Assembly (NCBI GenBank): GCA_947492955.1
Contig: CANLOV010000006.1
Location: 62,001-126,000 of the forward strand
Direction of reading: 5' to 3'
Source: an uncultured Cellulophaga sp.
GTDB lineage: Bacteria > Bacteroidota > Bacteroidia > Flavobacteriales > Flavobacteriaceae
DNA: 64,000 nt
The translations under genes and the position numbers were made by a program. The notes beneath the pieces are model-generated. The model saw only the letters and a list, made by a program, of their open reading frames with translations. It did not search any database and was not told the origin of the DNA. Each line of letters starts with the position of its first letter. Position 1 is the first letter of the stretch. Of this stretch, positions 1 through 9,981 are shown one piece after another.

Positions 1-671
1 GGAACTGCATAACATTGTTGTGCAATATTTTCTAAAGGTGTACCACTAACTGCTATAGATATTTTATGAGGCCTTACAAAAAAATCATCTATTAAAACAC
101 TAACATCATCTGTCATAGTTGCAGAAAACATAATGTTTTGTCTGTGCTCTGGTAACAATTCAAAAATATTAGTAATCTGAAAACGAAATCCTAAATCTAA
201 CATTACATCTACTTCATCTATCACTAGCTTCTTAATAGATTTTAATTGTAATGCCCTACTCAATACCAAATCATATAAACGACCCGGCGTAGCAACCACA
301 ATATCTGCTCCTTGCGCAACTGCCTGCTTTTGTGTGTTCATATTTACCCCTCCATAAACACCTACCACACGAACGGTAAGGTATTTAGCAAAACTTTCTA
401 TTTGCTCTACTACCTGTACCACCAACTCCCTTGTTGGTACCAATACTAGTATTCTTGGATTAACTTGCTTAGAAAAACTTAAATCTCTTAACAAGGGCAA
501 CATATAAGCAAAGGTTTTACCTGTACCTGTTTGGGCTATACCAACCACATCTTTACCCGAACGAATAACAGAAAATGATTGCTCTTGTATTGGTGTTGGG
601 GTTACAAACCCTAAATCTTCAATAGCATAATGCAATTGGTTAGATAAATCTAGCTCTTGAAAAGTACTCAT
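1..671 (-). CDS. DEAD-box family RNA helicase, C-terminal part outside window
   Basis: ATP-dependent RNA helicase of superfamily 2, probably acting in ribosome assembly or mRNA turnover. I translated it from the minus strand, starting at the ATG at 671. The N-terminus carries a Q motif (FVTPTPIQEQ), Walker A (AQTGTGKT), the PTRELV and ATPGR motifs and SAT (MFSATM). The Walker B box reads DEVD rather than DEAD. Only the first helicase domain and the start of the second are present, because the gene runs off the window. It is divergent from recQ. Family assignment is secure; the exact paralogue (RhlE, CsdA or SrmB type) is not. Confidence 0.93.
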   Translation of the reverse strand, partial: MSTFQELDLSNQLHYAIEDLGFVTPTPIQEQSFSVIRSGKDVVGIAQTGTGKTFAYMLPLLRDLSFSKQVNPRILVLVPTRELVVQVVEQIESFAKYLTVRVVGVYGGVNMNTQKQAVAQGADIVVATPGRLYDLVLSRALQLKSIKKLVIDEVDVMLDLGFRFQITNIFELLPEHRQNIMFSATMTDDVSVLIDDFFVRPHKISIAVSGTPLENIAQQCYAV

Positions 672-814
672 TCGGAATTTATTTTTGCGCAAAGGTAGTA
701 TATTTCATTGTCCTTACTAGAACAACTATAAAACCATATTTTATTGTAAAAATATGACCCTTAATTTCATTTAAAAAGCTAATTAGTTTTATTTTGTACT
801 CTTAAAACTATCTA

Positions 815-2935
815 ATGACTACTGCCGATTCTGTATTGATACATACTACCCTAAAAAAATATTTTGGATATGATAGTTTTCGTAATCAACAAGAAGAAAT
901 TATAAATTCATTATTACAAAAAAATGATTGCATTGTAATAATGCCTACTGGTGGTGGTAAATCTATCTGTTTTCAATTACCAGCTATTATATTTAAAGGT
1001 GTAACTTTAGTTATATCTCCGCTTATTGCTTTAATGAAAGACCAAGTAGATGGGTTAAAAGCAAACGGAATTAAGGCTGCATATTTTAATAGTAGTCAGG
1101 CAGCAGAAGAACAACAAGCAATTATAGAGCAAGTAGTTTCTAGTGAATTAAAGTTATTATACGTAGCACCAGAAAGTTTAAGTGGTTTAGAAAATGTTTT
1201 AAAAGAAGATTATATTAGTTGTATTGCCATAGATGAGGCTCATTGTATTTCTTCTTGGGGACACGATTTTAGACCTTCTTACCAACAATTATCATTTTTA
1301 AAGAAGTCTTTACCTAATGTTCCTTTTATTGCATTAACAGCTACCGCTGATAAGGCTACAAGGCAAGATATTGCAGAACAATTAACAATAACTGATGCAA
1401 AACAATTTATTACTTCTTTTGATAGAAAAAATATTGAGTTAGAAGTACGCCCTGCAAACGATAGAATAAGCCAAATTATAGACTTTATTAACAAAAGACC
1501 TAATGAAGCCGGAATTATCTATTGTTTAAGTAGAAAATCTACAGAGCAATTAAAAGAACGTTTACAAAGTAAAGGGCTAAAAGCAAGTGCCTACCATGCA
1601 GGTTTAAATTTTGAAGAACGCTCTAGAGTACAAGAAGATTTTATTTTTGATAAAACTACTATTGTCTGTGCTACTGTTGCCTTTGGAATGGGTATAGACA
1701 AATCTAATGTGCGTTGGATTATACATTATAATATGCCTAAAAACCTGGAAGGATACTATCAAGAAATTGGTCGTTCTGGGAGAGATGGCACCAAAGCAAA
1801 AGCCTTATTATTTCATAGTTATGCAGATGTAATTCAGCTTCGAAAATTTGCAGAAGGAGCTTCTAATGAAGAATTCCAAATTGCAAAACTAGACCGCATG
1901 AAGCAATTTGCAGAAGCCACTAGTTGCAGACGTAAAATATTACTGAGCTACTTTGGCGAATTACTAAATAATAATTGTGGTAACTGTGATGTTTGCAAAA
2001 ACCCTCCTGAGTTTTTTAACGGAACTATTATTGCCCAAAAAGCACTTTCTGTAATTACCAGATTAAAAGAAAGCGAAGCTATGGGTACGGTTATAGATGT
2101 ACTAAGAGGCGCCAAAAACGCTAATGTATTAGATAAAAGATACGATAGCTTAAAATCGTATGGTATTGGTAATGATATTGCTTGGAAAGATTGGCAACAC
2201 TATATTATTCAGCTTTTAGATCAAGGTTATTGCGAAATTGCTTTTCATAAAAATAATGCCTTGCAACTAACCAATTTTTCTAGAGATGTACTTTTTAACA
2301 ACAAAGAAGTAAACCTTACGAAGCCCAATATTGCTAAAGAAATAATTGCTAGTCCTAAAAAAGAAAAGAAAACCAAAACAAAGAAAAACAACTCTTTATT
2401 TGAGCGTTTACGCCTATTACGTTTAAAAATATCATTAGAAGAAAATATTCCTGCCTACTTAATTTTTAATGATGCTACACTAAAAGAAATTGAAATTGAA
2501 CGCCCTTTAAGTGATGCTGAGTTTATGGAAATTAATGGTGTTGGGGAACGTAAAATGGAAGTTTATGGTGCTGAGTTTATTGCCGAAATAAAAGCTTTTA
2601 TGGAGGAGAAAAAGAAAACTCCCAAAAAGTCTGAAACACTAAATGTTACCTACGAACTCTATAAAGAAGGCTTATCTATTGATGAAATAGCTACAAAAAG
2701 AGATTTAAAAGCACCTACTATTTTTTCTCATTTAGCAAAATTATATAGTACAGGTAAAGACATTAATATTTATAATTTTGTAAGTAAAGAAGAAGTTGCT
2801 GCTGTACAAAAAGCAAAAATAACATTGGACTCTCCCGATGGGTTAAAACCTTATTTTGAACATTTTAACGAGCAAATAGACTACTCTAAAATTAGATTGG
2901 CACTAACAGTAATAGAAAAAGAAAACAACAAATAA
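815..2935 (+). CDS. recQ: ATP-dependent DNA helicase RecQ
   Basis: A 3'-5' DNA helicase for recombination and replication-fork repair. The 706 residues show Walker A TGGGKS at 45-50, DEAH at 140-143 followed by the CISSWGHDFR aromatic loop, and motif VI QEIGRSGRDG. The zinc-binding Cys set (SCRRKIL...CGNCDVC) lies near residue 370-395. An RQC winged helix and an HRDC domain (around 525-600, FERLRLLRLKIS) follow, and a helix-turn-helix-like tail sits at about 620-670 (GLSIDEIATKRDLKAPTIFSHL), as in long Bacteroidetes RecQ. It is monocistronic and convergent with the next helicase. Confidence 0.97.
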   Translation: MTTADSVLIHTTLKKYFGYDSFRNQQEEIINSLLQKNDCIVIMPTGGGKSICFQLPAIIFKGVTLVISPLIALMKDQVDGLKANGIKAAYFNSSQAAEEQQAIIEQVVSSELKLLYVAPESLSGLENVLKEDYISCIAIDEAHCISSWGHDFRPSYQQLSFLKKSLPNVPFIALTATADKATRQDIAEQLTITDAKQFITSFDRKNIELEVRPANDRISQIIDFINKRPNEAGIIYCLSRKSTEQLKERLQSKGLKASAYHAGLNFEERSRVQEDFIFDKTTIVCATVAFGMGIDKSNVRWIIHYNMPKNLEGYYQEIGRSGRDGTKAKALLFHSYADVIQLRKFAEGASNEEFQIAKLDRMKQFAEATSCRRKILLSYFGELLNNNCGNCDVCKNPPEFFNGTIIAQKALSVITRLKESEAMGTVIDVLRGAKNANVLDKRYDSLKSYGIGNDIAWKDWQHYIIQLLDQGYCEIAFHKNNALQLTNFSRDVLFNNKEVNLTKPNIAKEIIASPKKEKKTKTKKNNSLFERLRLLRLKISLEENIPAYLIFNDATLKEIEIERPLSDAEFMEINGVGERKMEVYGAEFIAEIKAFMEEKKKTPKKSETLNVTYELYKEGLSIDEIATKRDLKAPTIFSHLAKLYSTGKDINIYNFVSKEEVAAVQKAKITLDSPDGLKPYFEHFNEQIDYSKIRLALTVIEKENNK

Positions 2936-2942
2936 TTTAGTA

Positions 2943-2984
2943 GAAAAAAATAACCAAGAAACTAATCTCTAGATTCTTGGTTAT
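2943..2984 (-). terminator. Intrinsic terminator between recQ and the SF2 helicase
   Basis: An 11-bp perfect stem (ATAACCAAGAA with its complement, 2950-2960 and 2974-2984) has a 13-nt loop. A run of seven A at 2944-2950 gives the U-tract on the minus strand, so it mainly terminates the minus-strand helicase. Confidence 0.75.
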
Positions 2985-3009
2985 AAAATAATCTTAATTT
3001 CTTACAATT

Positions 3010-4569
3010 TTACTCTTCCGGTGGTCTACCGTGTATTTCTTCATACACCGTATCAAAGTTTTCACGTAAATATGCATTTAGCTTTTTACGGTAATCATCT
3101 TTTAACCAAGAAACAAAGTTAAAGGTACTTCTGCTTATACATTTGGTATAATCTTTTATACGAATATCAATATCTTCTCCTAATAATTTAACTAAAGCTA
3201 AAGCATCGTAAACATCTTCGCTATTTTCTATACATATTTTAGCTTGTTGTACTATAGAACGCTCTAAAACCACTTTAGAAGATTCTCCATTCTTAACAGA
3301 ATCTACATAAGTAGCTTTAATATCAAAATAAACTTCTTCTGAATTGCCAAAAGCAGCACGTAACTCTGCTGGCATTTCATATCTAAATCTACTTTCTAAC
3401 TCCTCATCATCTACAATATTATTTAAATAATAATTAGGCGAAGAAAATATTTTACTCCAATCTAAATCTGCTCCCCAAGGACCAAAACGATGAAAATTGT
3501 TTCCTAAATCTATTACTGTAAACGTCTTTTTATCTTTATATATACGAGAACCCCTACCAATCATTTGGTAATACAACGCTAATGATTTTGTTGCTCTGTT
3601 TAAGATAATAGTTTCTACAGAAGGCTCATCAAAACCTGTAGTTAATATACTTACAGATGTTAAAATAGCATCTGGTGTTTTATTAAACCACTCTAATATT
3701 GCTTTACGCTCTTTCTTTGTTGCCGTATTATCTAAATGCGCTATAGGATAACCCGCTTTTTTAAATGTATCGTATACAAACAAAGAAGTATTAATACCAT
3801 TATTAAATATTAATGTTTTCTTTCCTTTAGAATGCTTTTCATATGCTGTAGTTAATTTACCAAGCATATCTGTATTGGTATATAAATCTTCGGAAGATTT
3901 TACGGTATAATCTCCATTAGAACCAACTTCTAATGAGGTTAAACCAACATTATAAGAAAAATTCTCTGCCTTAGCTAAAAACTCATTTTCTATTAAAGAC
4001 TCTATTGATTCTCCAACAATTATATCGTTATAATTATCAGACATCGGAAGCTTAACATTAGAACTTAATGGTGTTGCTGTTACACCAAGAATAAAAGATT
4101 TTTCAAAAAACTTAAATAACTTAGTAAAAGAATTATAGTGAGCCTCATCTATAATTACCAAACCAACATCTGATATGTTTAGTTTGTCTTCATTTAATCT
4201 ATTATTTAAAGTCTCTACCATAGCTACGTAGCAGCTATAATCTTCCTGATCATCTAAGTTTGCTTTACTATCTACAACTTTATTTACAACCCCAAAACCT
4301 GTTAAAGTTCTTGCGGTTTGCTTACAAAGCTCAACACGGTGCGTTAACACCACTACTTTTTTATTATGATTTCTTAAATATTGACGTACTATTTCGGAAA
4401 ATATAACTGTTTTACCACCACCTGTAGGTAATTGATACAGTAAGTGATAATCTTCGGGAGCATCTTCAAAACACTTAAATATTTTATCTATAGCTCCTTT
4501 TTGATAACTATATAATGCTTTCCCTCTTTTATTCTCTTCTGTTTCTAATTCTTTTAATACTTCCGACAT
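3010..4569 (-). CDS. DEAD/DEAH box superfamily 2 helicase (ResIII/Irc3-like)
   Basis: A nucleic-acid-dependent ATPase of 519 residues. It shows Walker A TGGGKT at 49-54, DEAH at 141-144, motif III TATPL and motif VI QMIGRGSRI, with a conserved-helicase C-terminal domain around 235-390. The tail of about 130 residues has no motif I recognise. The architecture is that of the ResIII/SSL2 group of helicases found alone in many Bacteroidetes, without a nuclease or methylase partner. A -7 box (4592-4599) lies about 25 bases upstream of the ATG. The physiological substrate cannot be read from the sequence. Confidence 0.85.
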   Translation of the reverse strand: MSEVLKELETEENKRGKALYSYQKGAIDKIFKCFEDAPEDYHLLYQLPTGGGKTVIFSEIVRQYLRNHNKKVVVLTHRVELCKQTARTLTGFGVVNKVVDSKANLDDQEDYSCYVAMVETLNNRLNEDKLNISDVGLVIIDEAHYNSFTKLFKFFEKSFILGVTATPLSSNVKLPMSDNYNDIIVGESIESLIENEFLAKAENFSYNVGLTSLEVGSNGDYTVKSSEDLYTNTDMLGKLTTAYEKHSKGKKTLIFNNGINTSLFVYDTFKKAGYPIAHLDNTATKKERKAILEWFNKTPDAILTSVSILTTGFDEPSVETIILNRATKSLALYYQMIGRGSRIYKDKKTFTVIDLGNNFHRFGPWGADLDWSKIFSSPNYYLNNIVDDEELESRFRYEMPAELRAAFGNSEEVYFDIKATYVDSVKNGESSKVVLERSIVQQAKICIENSEDVYDALALVKLLGEDIDIRIKDYTKCISRSTFNFVSWLKDDYRKKLNAYLRENFDTVYEEIHGRPPEE

Positions 4570-5023
4570 GTACCTTTACATTTTTGAGGGGCAAAAATAG
4601 GGTCTTTCTTGGGGTTTTACCTCATAATTATGGTAAAATGTACACTTTATCTTTAAAATACAGTTATTTTTAAGATTAAAAACTAATGATTAGTAATTAG
4701 TTGTTTATTAATTGGAAGTAATAAATTTTATGGTCCTAAAGCATTTTTAATATTTAAGTTATTGAATATAATTTTTGTTTTTAGACTAGTTTATTCTAAA
4801 ACAAAACTCCTTAGAACACCTATTCAAAATCATATTTATTAGTAAGATATAAACCCTATAATTTATACAATACTTGATATAAGAAGAATGTAATCTGCTT
4901 GGTTTTCACATAGTCTCATATCTTCATTATCAATAACAAAAAGCAAAAAATTACCTATATTACCACAAAAATATAAGAGTTAGATATAACAATATTTTAC
5001 ATTTCATATACCAAACCAACTAA
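4570..5023. other. Intergenic region, divergent promoters
   Basis: 454 bases between divergent genes. On the minus strand TATTTTTG (4592-4599) fits the Bacteroidetes -7 consensus for the helicase. I see no ORF, RNA gene or strong hairpin in the rest; the DNA is very AT-rich. Confidence 0.5.
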
Positions 5024-5779
5024 ATGAATAGATTTATTAAAATTATCTTAGTATTGATAATAATTTTAAATTTAAATTCCTGCAAAGGAAAGTTTGACGA
5101 TAATTATCCAAAAACTGTGTCTCAACTTGATGGATTTTGGAGCACAAATAGTTTATATGAAATTGAAATAGATAATTTTAATAAATTTCCAGATACTATT
5201 CAATATCTGACTAAAAACTATCTTACTGAAAGGATAGGGAATAAAAAGTTCGAAAAAAGTAAATTCACCTATGGATATATTGCTTCAAATGAGCCATTAA
5301 ATGATTCCTCAAAAGCTAATTTTATTGACACTCTTCTTTATGAAAAAGATTCAGAAAAAAATAAAGGGCTAGATACAAAATATAACTATCCTGTTTATAG
5401 TATTGGCTATGAATATTCAGATTTAAAAATTGGAATTGAGAAATTTGATTTAGCACTAATTATAGATAACAATGGAAAAATTTTAAAGCATATTAATTTT
5501 CCCAAACTAAATTCTGTTGATCAAAATTTCATTCCTCTTGACTCTATTCATAATATCCTCGCAAAACGAAAAATATCAAGTCGAAATCTTAAATTAGTTT
5601 TAAGATTTGATAAAAAAAGTCAAAAGACATTTTACTATGCACGTACATTTATTAAAAAAGGAAGTATAACTGGACCAAGTTGTTTTCCTGAACATAAAGA
5701 ACATTTTAAAATAAATGCTATAACTGGTAAAATTGAGGAATTCAACTCTAAAAATACAACTGAGTACTTTGATAATTAA
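5024..5779 (+). CDS. Hypothetical lipoprotein
   Basis: 251 residues with a lipoprotein signal peptide: basic start MNRFIK, hydrophobic core and lipobox LNSC with Cys at about 20. The mature part is Lys/Asn-rich and soluble, with no family I recognise. Its codon use is more AT-rich than its neighbours, which hints at a recently acquired or fast-evolving gene. It stands alone between two long AT-rich intergenic stretches, so context gives no function. It is probably anchored in the periplasm or at the cell surface. Confidence 0.75.
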   Translation: MNRFIKIILVLIIILNLNSCKGKFDDNYPKTVSQLDGFWSTNSLYEIEIDNFNKFPDTIQYLTKNYLTERIGNKKFEKSKFTYGYIASNEPLNDSSKANFIDTLLYEKDSEKNKGLDTKYNYPVYSIGYEYSDLKIGIEKFDLALIIDNNGKILKHINFPKLNSVDQNFIPLDSIHNILAKRKISSRNLKLVLRFDKKSQKTFYYARTFIKKGSITGPSCFPEHKEHFKINAITGKIEEFNSKNTTEYFDN

Positions 5780-6135
5780 AATATGTTATATAACATAAAT
5801 TCTATAAAAATCATTAGTGTTATTCTCTAAAACTAATTCGTGTTTTTTTAGATTTATATTTTCTTTTTTAAATTCTGATACACTTTAAATTTATAAATTC
5901 TCTAGAGATTTCTATTACAAAACTTAAGTTAATATAAATCATTTCTTGTGATAACACTACTCAAAAAAACAAACAAAAAAATAATTTTTCTTTATTTACT
6001 TAAGTCTTTCATACACTAGTAAATAGCATTTAAAATTCAGTAATATCTACATGCTCTTTAACAGAAAATTATAAAACTAAATAATCTAGACCTAATTTAT
6101 ATCCGTACATAGTCACAGAACATAAATTATATACC
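5780..6135. other. Intergenic region without recognisable features
   Basis: 356 AT-rich bases between two plus-strand genes. I find no ORF, tRNA or convincing terminator. The promoter of the OmpA-like gene must lie in the last 100 bases, but no clean TAnnTTTG box stands out. Confidence 0.4.
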
Positions 6136-6969
6136 ATGAGAAAATTAACATTAATCGTACTTACTGTAGCATTCTTTGCTTCATGCGTTTCTAAGAAGAA
6201 ATATGTACAATTACAACAACAACACGGAGAAACTAAAAGTATATTAGCAAAAACTACCGTTGAAAAAGAAGAATTAGAATCTAAGTTTGCTAAAATTGAA
6301 GCTAGAGTTGAGAAGTACAACAATAAAATAAGTGCCTTAACAGAGGAAAATAACTCACAATATGTATCTGTAGATGGTGTTGCTGTTATTTCTAACGATG
6401 TAAAGCAAAAAATGCGTAACACATTAAAAAATGTTGATCCTAACACTGTTTCAGGAGCAAAAACGTTAAAAGACTCTATGAATTTAGCTTTATCGCACAA
6501 CTTACAGAAAACAATTGATACTAGTAATTTAAATAACGAAGATGATATTGATATTGCAATTGATGAAACTGTAGTTATGATTTCTATATCAGATAAGTTA
6601 TTATTTAACACTGCAAGCTATACTGTTAGCAACAAAGCAAACGATGTTTTAAAAAAATTAGCAGATGTTATTAATTCTGAACCTAGTATTGAAGTAATGA
6701 TAGAAGGCCATACAGATTCTAGAACAATTAATACTCCTAGAATATCTGATAACTGGGATTTAAGTGTATTACGTGCTACATCTGTTGCAAGAAAATTACA
6801 AAAAGAATTTAGCGTTTCACCAGATAAATTAATTGCTTCTGGAAGAAGTAGTTACAAGCCCTTAACATCTAACGAAACAAAAGAGGATAGAGCTAAAAAC
6901 AGAAGAACTCGTATTATTATATTACCTAATATAGATCAGTTTTTTGCCCTTATGGCATCAAATGAATAA
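6136..6969 (+). CDS. OmpA family lipoprotein
   Basis: 277 residues. The signal peptide ends in a lipobox (FFASC, Cys at about 17), followed by a coiled-coil stretch at about 25-75. The C-terminal OmpA/MotB peptidoglycan-binding domain at about 150-265 carries the diagnostic IEGHTDSR and the ASGRSSYKPLTSNETKEDRAKNRRTRI region. It should tether the outer membrane to peptidoglycan. It is monocistronic and followed by a strong terminator. Confidence 0.93.
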   Translation: MRKLTLIVLTVAFFASCVSKKKYVQLQQQHGETKSILAKTTVEKEELESKFAKIEARVEKYNNKISALTEENNSQYVSVDGVAVISNDVKQKMRNTLKNVDPNTVSGAKTLKDSMNLALSHNLQKTIDTSNLNNEDDIDIAIDETVVMISISDKLLFNTASYTVSNKANDVLKKLADVINSEPSIEVMIEGHTDSRTINTPRISDNWDLSVLRATSVARKLQKEFSVSPDKLIASGRSSYKPLTSNETKEDRAKNRRTRIIILPNIDQFFALMASNE

Positions 6970-6996
6970 TCATTATATTTCTTTTTAAGACAAAAG

Positions 6997-7028
6997 AAAA
7001 GGACAACTTTAAAAGTTGTCCTTTTTTT
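6997..7028 (+). terminator. Rho-independent terminator of the OmpA-like gene
   Basis: AAAAGGACAACTTT and its complement form a stem of about 14 bp with almost no loop, followed by seven T. Confidence 0.88.
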
Positions 7029-7094
7029 ATATTACACTAAGGTCTTTTATATTTTTCTTAAGAATAAAAGAACTACTTCTATATACTTTTTTAA

Positions 7095-7235
7095 TTATTG
7101 AGCATCATTCTCTAATTCTGTTTCTTCTATTTCATAATCTTGAAAAATACCGCATGAAACCTGCTTTTTAGCTAAAGAATTCTTAGACCTTTTTCCTTTA
7201 ATCATTGCCTCAATTTCTGGAGATAAATAATTCAT
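7095..7235 (-). CDS. Putative 46-residue protein
   Basis: The ORF runs from an ATG at 7235 to a TAA at 7095. It begins MNYLSPEIEAMIKG, has a basic segment KGKRSKNSLAKKQ, one Cys in VSCGIF and an acidic tail EIEETELEND. It has no signal peptide or membrane segment. The shape (short, charged, single Cys near the middle) recalls precursor-peptide or small regulatory proteins, but no maturation enzyme is nearby and I do not recognise a family. It sits alone in a 440-base gap, so coding status rests only on the intact frame and balanced composition. Confidence 0.4.
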   Translation of the reverse strand: MNYLSPEIEAMIKGKRSKNSLAKKQVSCGIFQDYEIEETELENDAQ

Positions 7236-7471
7236 AACATATTAATTTAAGTTAATAAAATAGTAAACGTAACTACTGAAAAAATATTTATTTTTTTCGA
7301 TGAACTACTGTTATATATATTCAATATACGACAGACTAGTGAAATAAATAACAATTTTAACAACTTTTGTTAATTTTTAAAATATAATATTTCAATTTTA
7401 ATTACTCAGCATAATTACAATGCTTTTATTACCAAATCATTATCTAAAGAATAAGTTTTAAGCTCAAAAGT
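7236..7471. other. Intergenic region upstream of the small ORF and downstream of cydB
   Basis: Very AT-rich. It would contain the promoter of the 46-residue ORF (minus strand). No RNA gene or strong terminator was seen. Confidence 0.35.
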
Positions 7472-8482
7472 TTATTGCTCTAATATCTTAATCATCTTAA
7501 AAGATTTTAATAAATGAAACAATCCGGGCAAGATTACTAAAGCTCCAATAATAAGTGTAACTCCTAAATTAGTAATGGTGCTTTCTGGTGCCGTATTATC
7601 TAGTATACTTATTGCCTTAGAGTTAGCGATTATAACATAAGGAAAATGGGTAACTATAGCGGCAAATAAAATTAAAACTACTTGCATACCCGCAAAAGCT
7701 CTACTTTTAATTCTGCGCCCATTTTTAATACTAAACCATAATGGAATTAATAATAAAGCAGAAATAGCCATAGCTATTATAGCATATGGGTTTTTAACAA
7801 AGTCCATAACAAACTTTATGTTATTAAAGTAACCATATGCAATTGTTATGAAGCCAATAAGAACAACACTTATAACTGCTATACCCGACTTTTTAATATA
7901 AATTTTTTCATTCCCTTTTTCTGCTTCTCCTATTAATAATGTAGCCGATAAAAACGCACATAAAGAAGCAAAAAATAAGCCTACAAGTATAGAAAATACA
8001 TTTAACCAAGAATCTATAAATACCAATTTAAAACTAGCCTGTTCACTTAGCATTATGTTTCCGCTTACCATGGCTCCAAAAATTGTTCCTAAGAAAATAG
8101 GAGTTACCAAACTAGAGAATTTAAACATGTTATCATACAATACTTGTGATTTGTCCTTGTAAGCATCATAATGCCTAAAAACAAAGGCTACACCACGTAA
8201 TGTTACCCCCAATAACATTATAGTTAAAGGAATATGTAGGTGCACAACTAAAATGTTATAATAAGCAGGAAATCCTACCCATAGAATAACAATTAAAATA
8301 ATAATCCATATATGGTTAGCTTCCCATACGGGGCCCATTACCCTATACACAGTCTTCTTTGTTATTTCTTGGTTTTCTTTTGATGAAAATAACTCTACAA
8401 TTCCGGCTCCAAAATCTGCTCCTGCCAATAAAACATATAATAACAATGAAAATCCTAGAAAAAATAATACTACATATATCAT
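7472..8482 (-). CDS. cydB: Cytochrome bd ubiquinol oxidase subunit II
   Basis: Structural partner of CydA in the high-affinity quinol oxidase of the inner membrane. 336 residues with about eight or nine membrane segments. The N-terminus (LAGADFGAGIVELF) and the following VMGPVWEANHIWIIILIVILWVGFPAYY are the hallmark of CydB. It lies 12 bases downstream of cydA, so the two are one operon. No CydX-like small subunit was seen after it. Confidence 0.96.
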   Translation of the reverse strand: MIYVVLFFLGFSLLLYVLLAGADFGAGIVELFSSKENQEITKKTVYRVMGPVWEANHIWIIILIVILWVGFPAYYNILVVHLHIPLTIMLLGVTLRGVAFVFRHYDAYKDKSQVLYDNMFKFSSLVTPIFLGTIFGAMVSGNIMLSEQASFKLVFIDSWLNVFSILVGLFFASLCAFLSATLLIGEAEKGNEKIYIKKSGIAVISVVLIGFITIAYGYFNNIKFVMDFVKNPYAIIAMAISALLLIPLWFSIKNGRRIKSRAFAGMQVVLILFAAIVTHFPYVIIANSKAISILDNTAPESTITNLGVTLIIGALVILPGLFHLLKSFKMIKILEQ

Positions 8483-8494
8483 AGCGCTCCTATT

Positions 8495-9796
8495 TTAATA
8501 TTCTGTTTCGTTTAATGCTTTTATCTGCCTAGCCATTAACCAGCTTACCGCTATAGTTAATGTTAGGTACACTAAAACATACATGTAAAAACTATAAACT
8601 ATACCAGGCATAGGTGTTACTGCATCTTTGGTTTTCATAATATTATGGATAATCCACGGTTGCCTACCTACCTCAGTAACAATCCACCCAGCTTCTAAGG
8701 CTATAAATCCCATTGGAGCTAGCAGTGTAAAGAATAACCAATACACCTTCTTATTAGTCCATTTTTTCTTTTTAAAACTTATAAAAAATATGATTCCGGC
8801 AAGCATTAATAAAGAGCCAATACCTACCATAACCTGAAAAGCATAATGCACTGTTGCTACTTTTGGCTGCTCGTCTTTAGGAAAATCATTTAAACCTTTA
8901 ACCTCAGCATCAAAATCTCCAAACGCTAAAAAAGAAAGTGCATTAGGAATCTCTATTTTGTAGTTTACTTCTCTTTTTTCTTCATCTACAATACCTCCTA
9001 TATATAATGGTGCTCCTTTTTTAGTTTCATAATGAGCTTCCATTGCTGCTAACTTTGCTGGCTGACGCTTAGCAATATCTTTTGCAGACAAATCTCCGCT
9101 TAATGGTTGTAGTATTGCTGCAATAGCACCAAAAGTGATGGCAATTTTAAACGCTTTTTTATGTAACTCTACATTTCTCTTTTTTATAATTTGATACGCA
9201 TGTATGCCTGCTACTGCAAAGCCTGTAGCTGTAAAAGCCGCTAAAGTCATATGCAAAGCTTGTGTAAACCATGCTGGGTTTAATAATGCTTTAATGGGGT
9301 CTATATTTAAAAATTCACCATTTATATAATCGAAGCCAGAAGGGGCATTCATCCACCCATTAGCAGAAACAACTAATATACCAGATGCTACACCAGATAT
9401 ACCAACAATAACTCCTGTAAACCAATGAAATTTCTCTGGCAGCTTATCCCATCCGTATAAATAAAAACCTAATGCTATTGCCTCTACAAAAAAAGCAGCT
9501 CCTTCTAATGAAAAAGGCATTCCTATAATTGGTCCTGCATGTTTCATAAATTCTGGCCATAACAAGCCTAGTTCAAAAGATAATGCAGTACCAGAAACCG
9601 CTCCTGTAACAAAAAAAATAGCCACTCCTTTTTGCCAAGATTTAGTGAGCGTTTTATAAATAGGATTTTTGGTGTTTAACCACTTTTTGTGAGAAACAAC
9701 CATAAAAAAAGGCATTACCATACCTATACACGCAAAAACAATGTGAAATATGAGTGTTATTGCCATTTGCAGCCTAGCAGCATCCAAATTATCCAT
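8495..9796 (-). CDS. cydA: Cytochrome bd ubiquinol oxidase subunit I
   Basis: Catalytic subunit that oxidises quinol and reduces oxygen, giving respiration at low oxygen. 433 residues and multi-spanning. It starts MDNLDAARLQMAITLIFHIVFA with the haem ligand His at 18. The WIVTEVGRQPWIIHN block is the conserved quinol/haem region. The Q-loop is short, as in the CIO-like/Gram-positive subtype rather than the long E. coli form. A TATCTTTG -7 box lies 30 bases upstream. Confidence 0.96.
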   Translation of the reverse strand: MDNLDAARLQMAITLIFHIVFACIGMVMPFFMVVSHKKWLNTKNPIYKTLTKSWQKGVAIFFVTGAVSGTALSFELGLLWPEFMKHAGPIIGMPFSLEGAAFFVEAIALGFYLYGWDKLPEKFHWFTGVIVGISGVASGILVVSANGWMNAPSGFDYINGEFLNIDPIKALLNPAWFTQALHMTLAAFTATGFAVAGIHAYQIIKKRNVELHKKAFKIAITFGAIAAILQPLSGDLSAKDIAKRQPAKLAAMEAHYETKKGAPLYIGGIVDEEKREVNYKIEIPNALSFLAFGDFDAEVKGLNDFPKDEQPKVATVHYAFQVMVGIGSLLMLAGIIFFISFKKKKWTNKKVYWLFFTLLAPMGFIALEAGWIVTEVGRQPWIIHNIMKTKDAVTPMPGIVYSFYMYVLVYLTLTIAVSWLMARQIKALNETEY

Positions 9797-9825
9797 AGCA
9801 AATACATTAAAAGATTATTGTAATA

Positions 9826-9833
9826 CAAAGATA
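9826..9833 (-). promoter_or_regulatory. cydAB -7 promoter box
   Basis: On the minus strand TATCTTTG matches TAnnTTTG exactly, 30 bases before the cydA ATG. No clear -33 TTG was found at the usual spacing. Confidence 0.55.
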
Positions 9834-9973
9834 CCGCCTAAAGCCTAGAATATATTAGATATTAAATACAAATATTCTATATCTTTTGTTAATTTTTTAT
9901 GATGATTTTTTAGTAATATGAAAAATATTAGTATGTAACAAGGAAAGAATTTTTTCATTCAAAAAGGAAAATA

Positions 9974-9981
9974 TATCTTTG
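9974..9981 (+). promoter_or_regulatory. Promoter and long 5' leader of the cold-shock-domain gene
   Basis: TATCTTTG matches the Bacteroidetes -7 box. Transcription from here gives a leader of about 185 nt before the ATG at 10173. Long leaders are typical of cspA-type genes, where leader folding controls translation in the cold. That role is inferred here. Confidence 0.5.
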
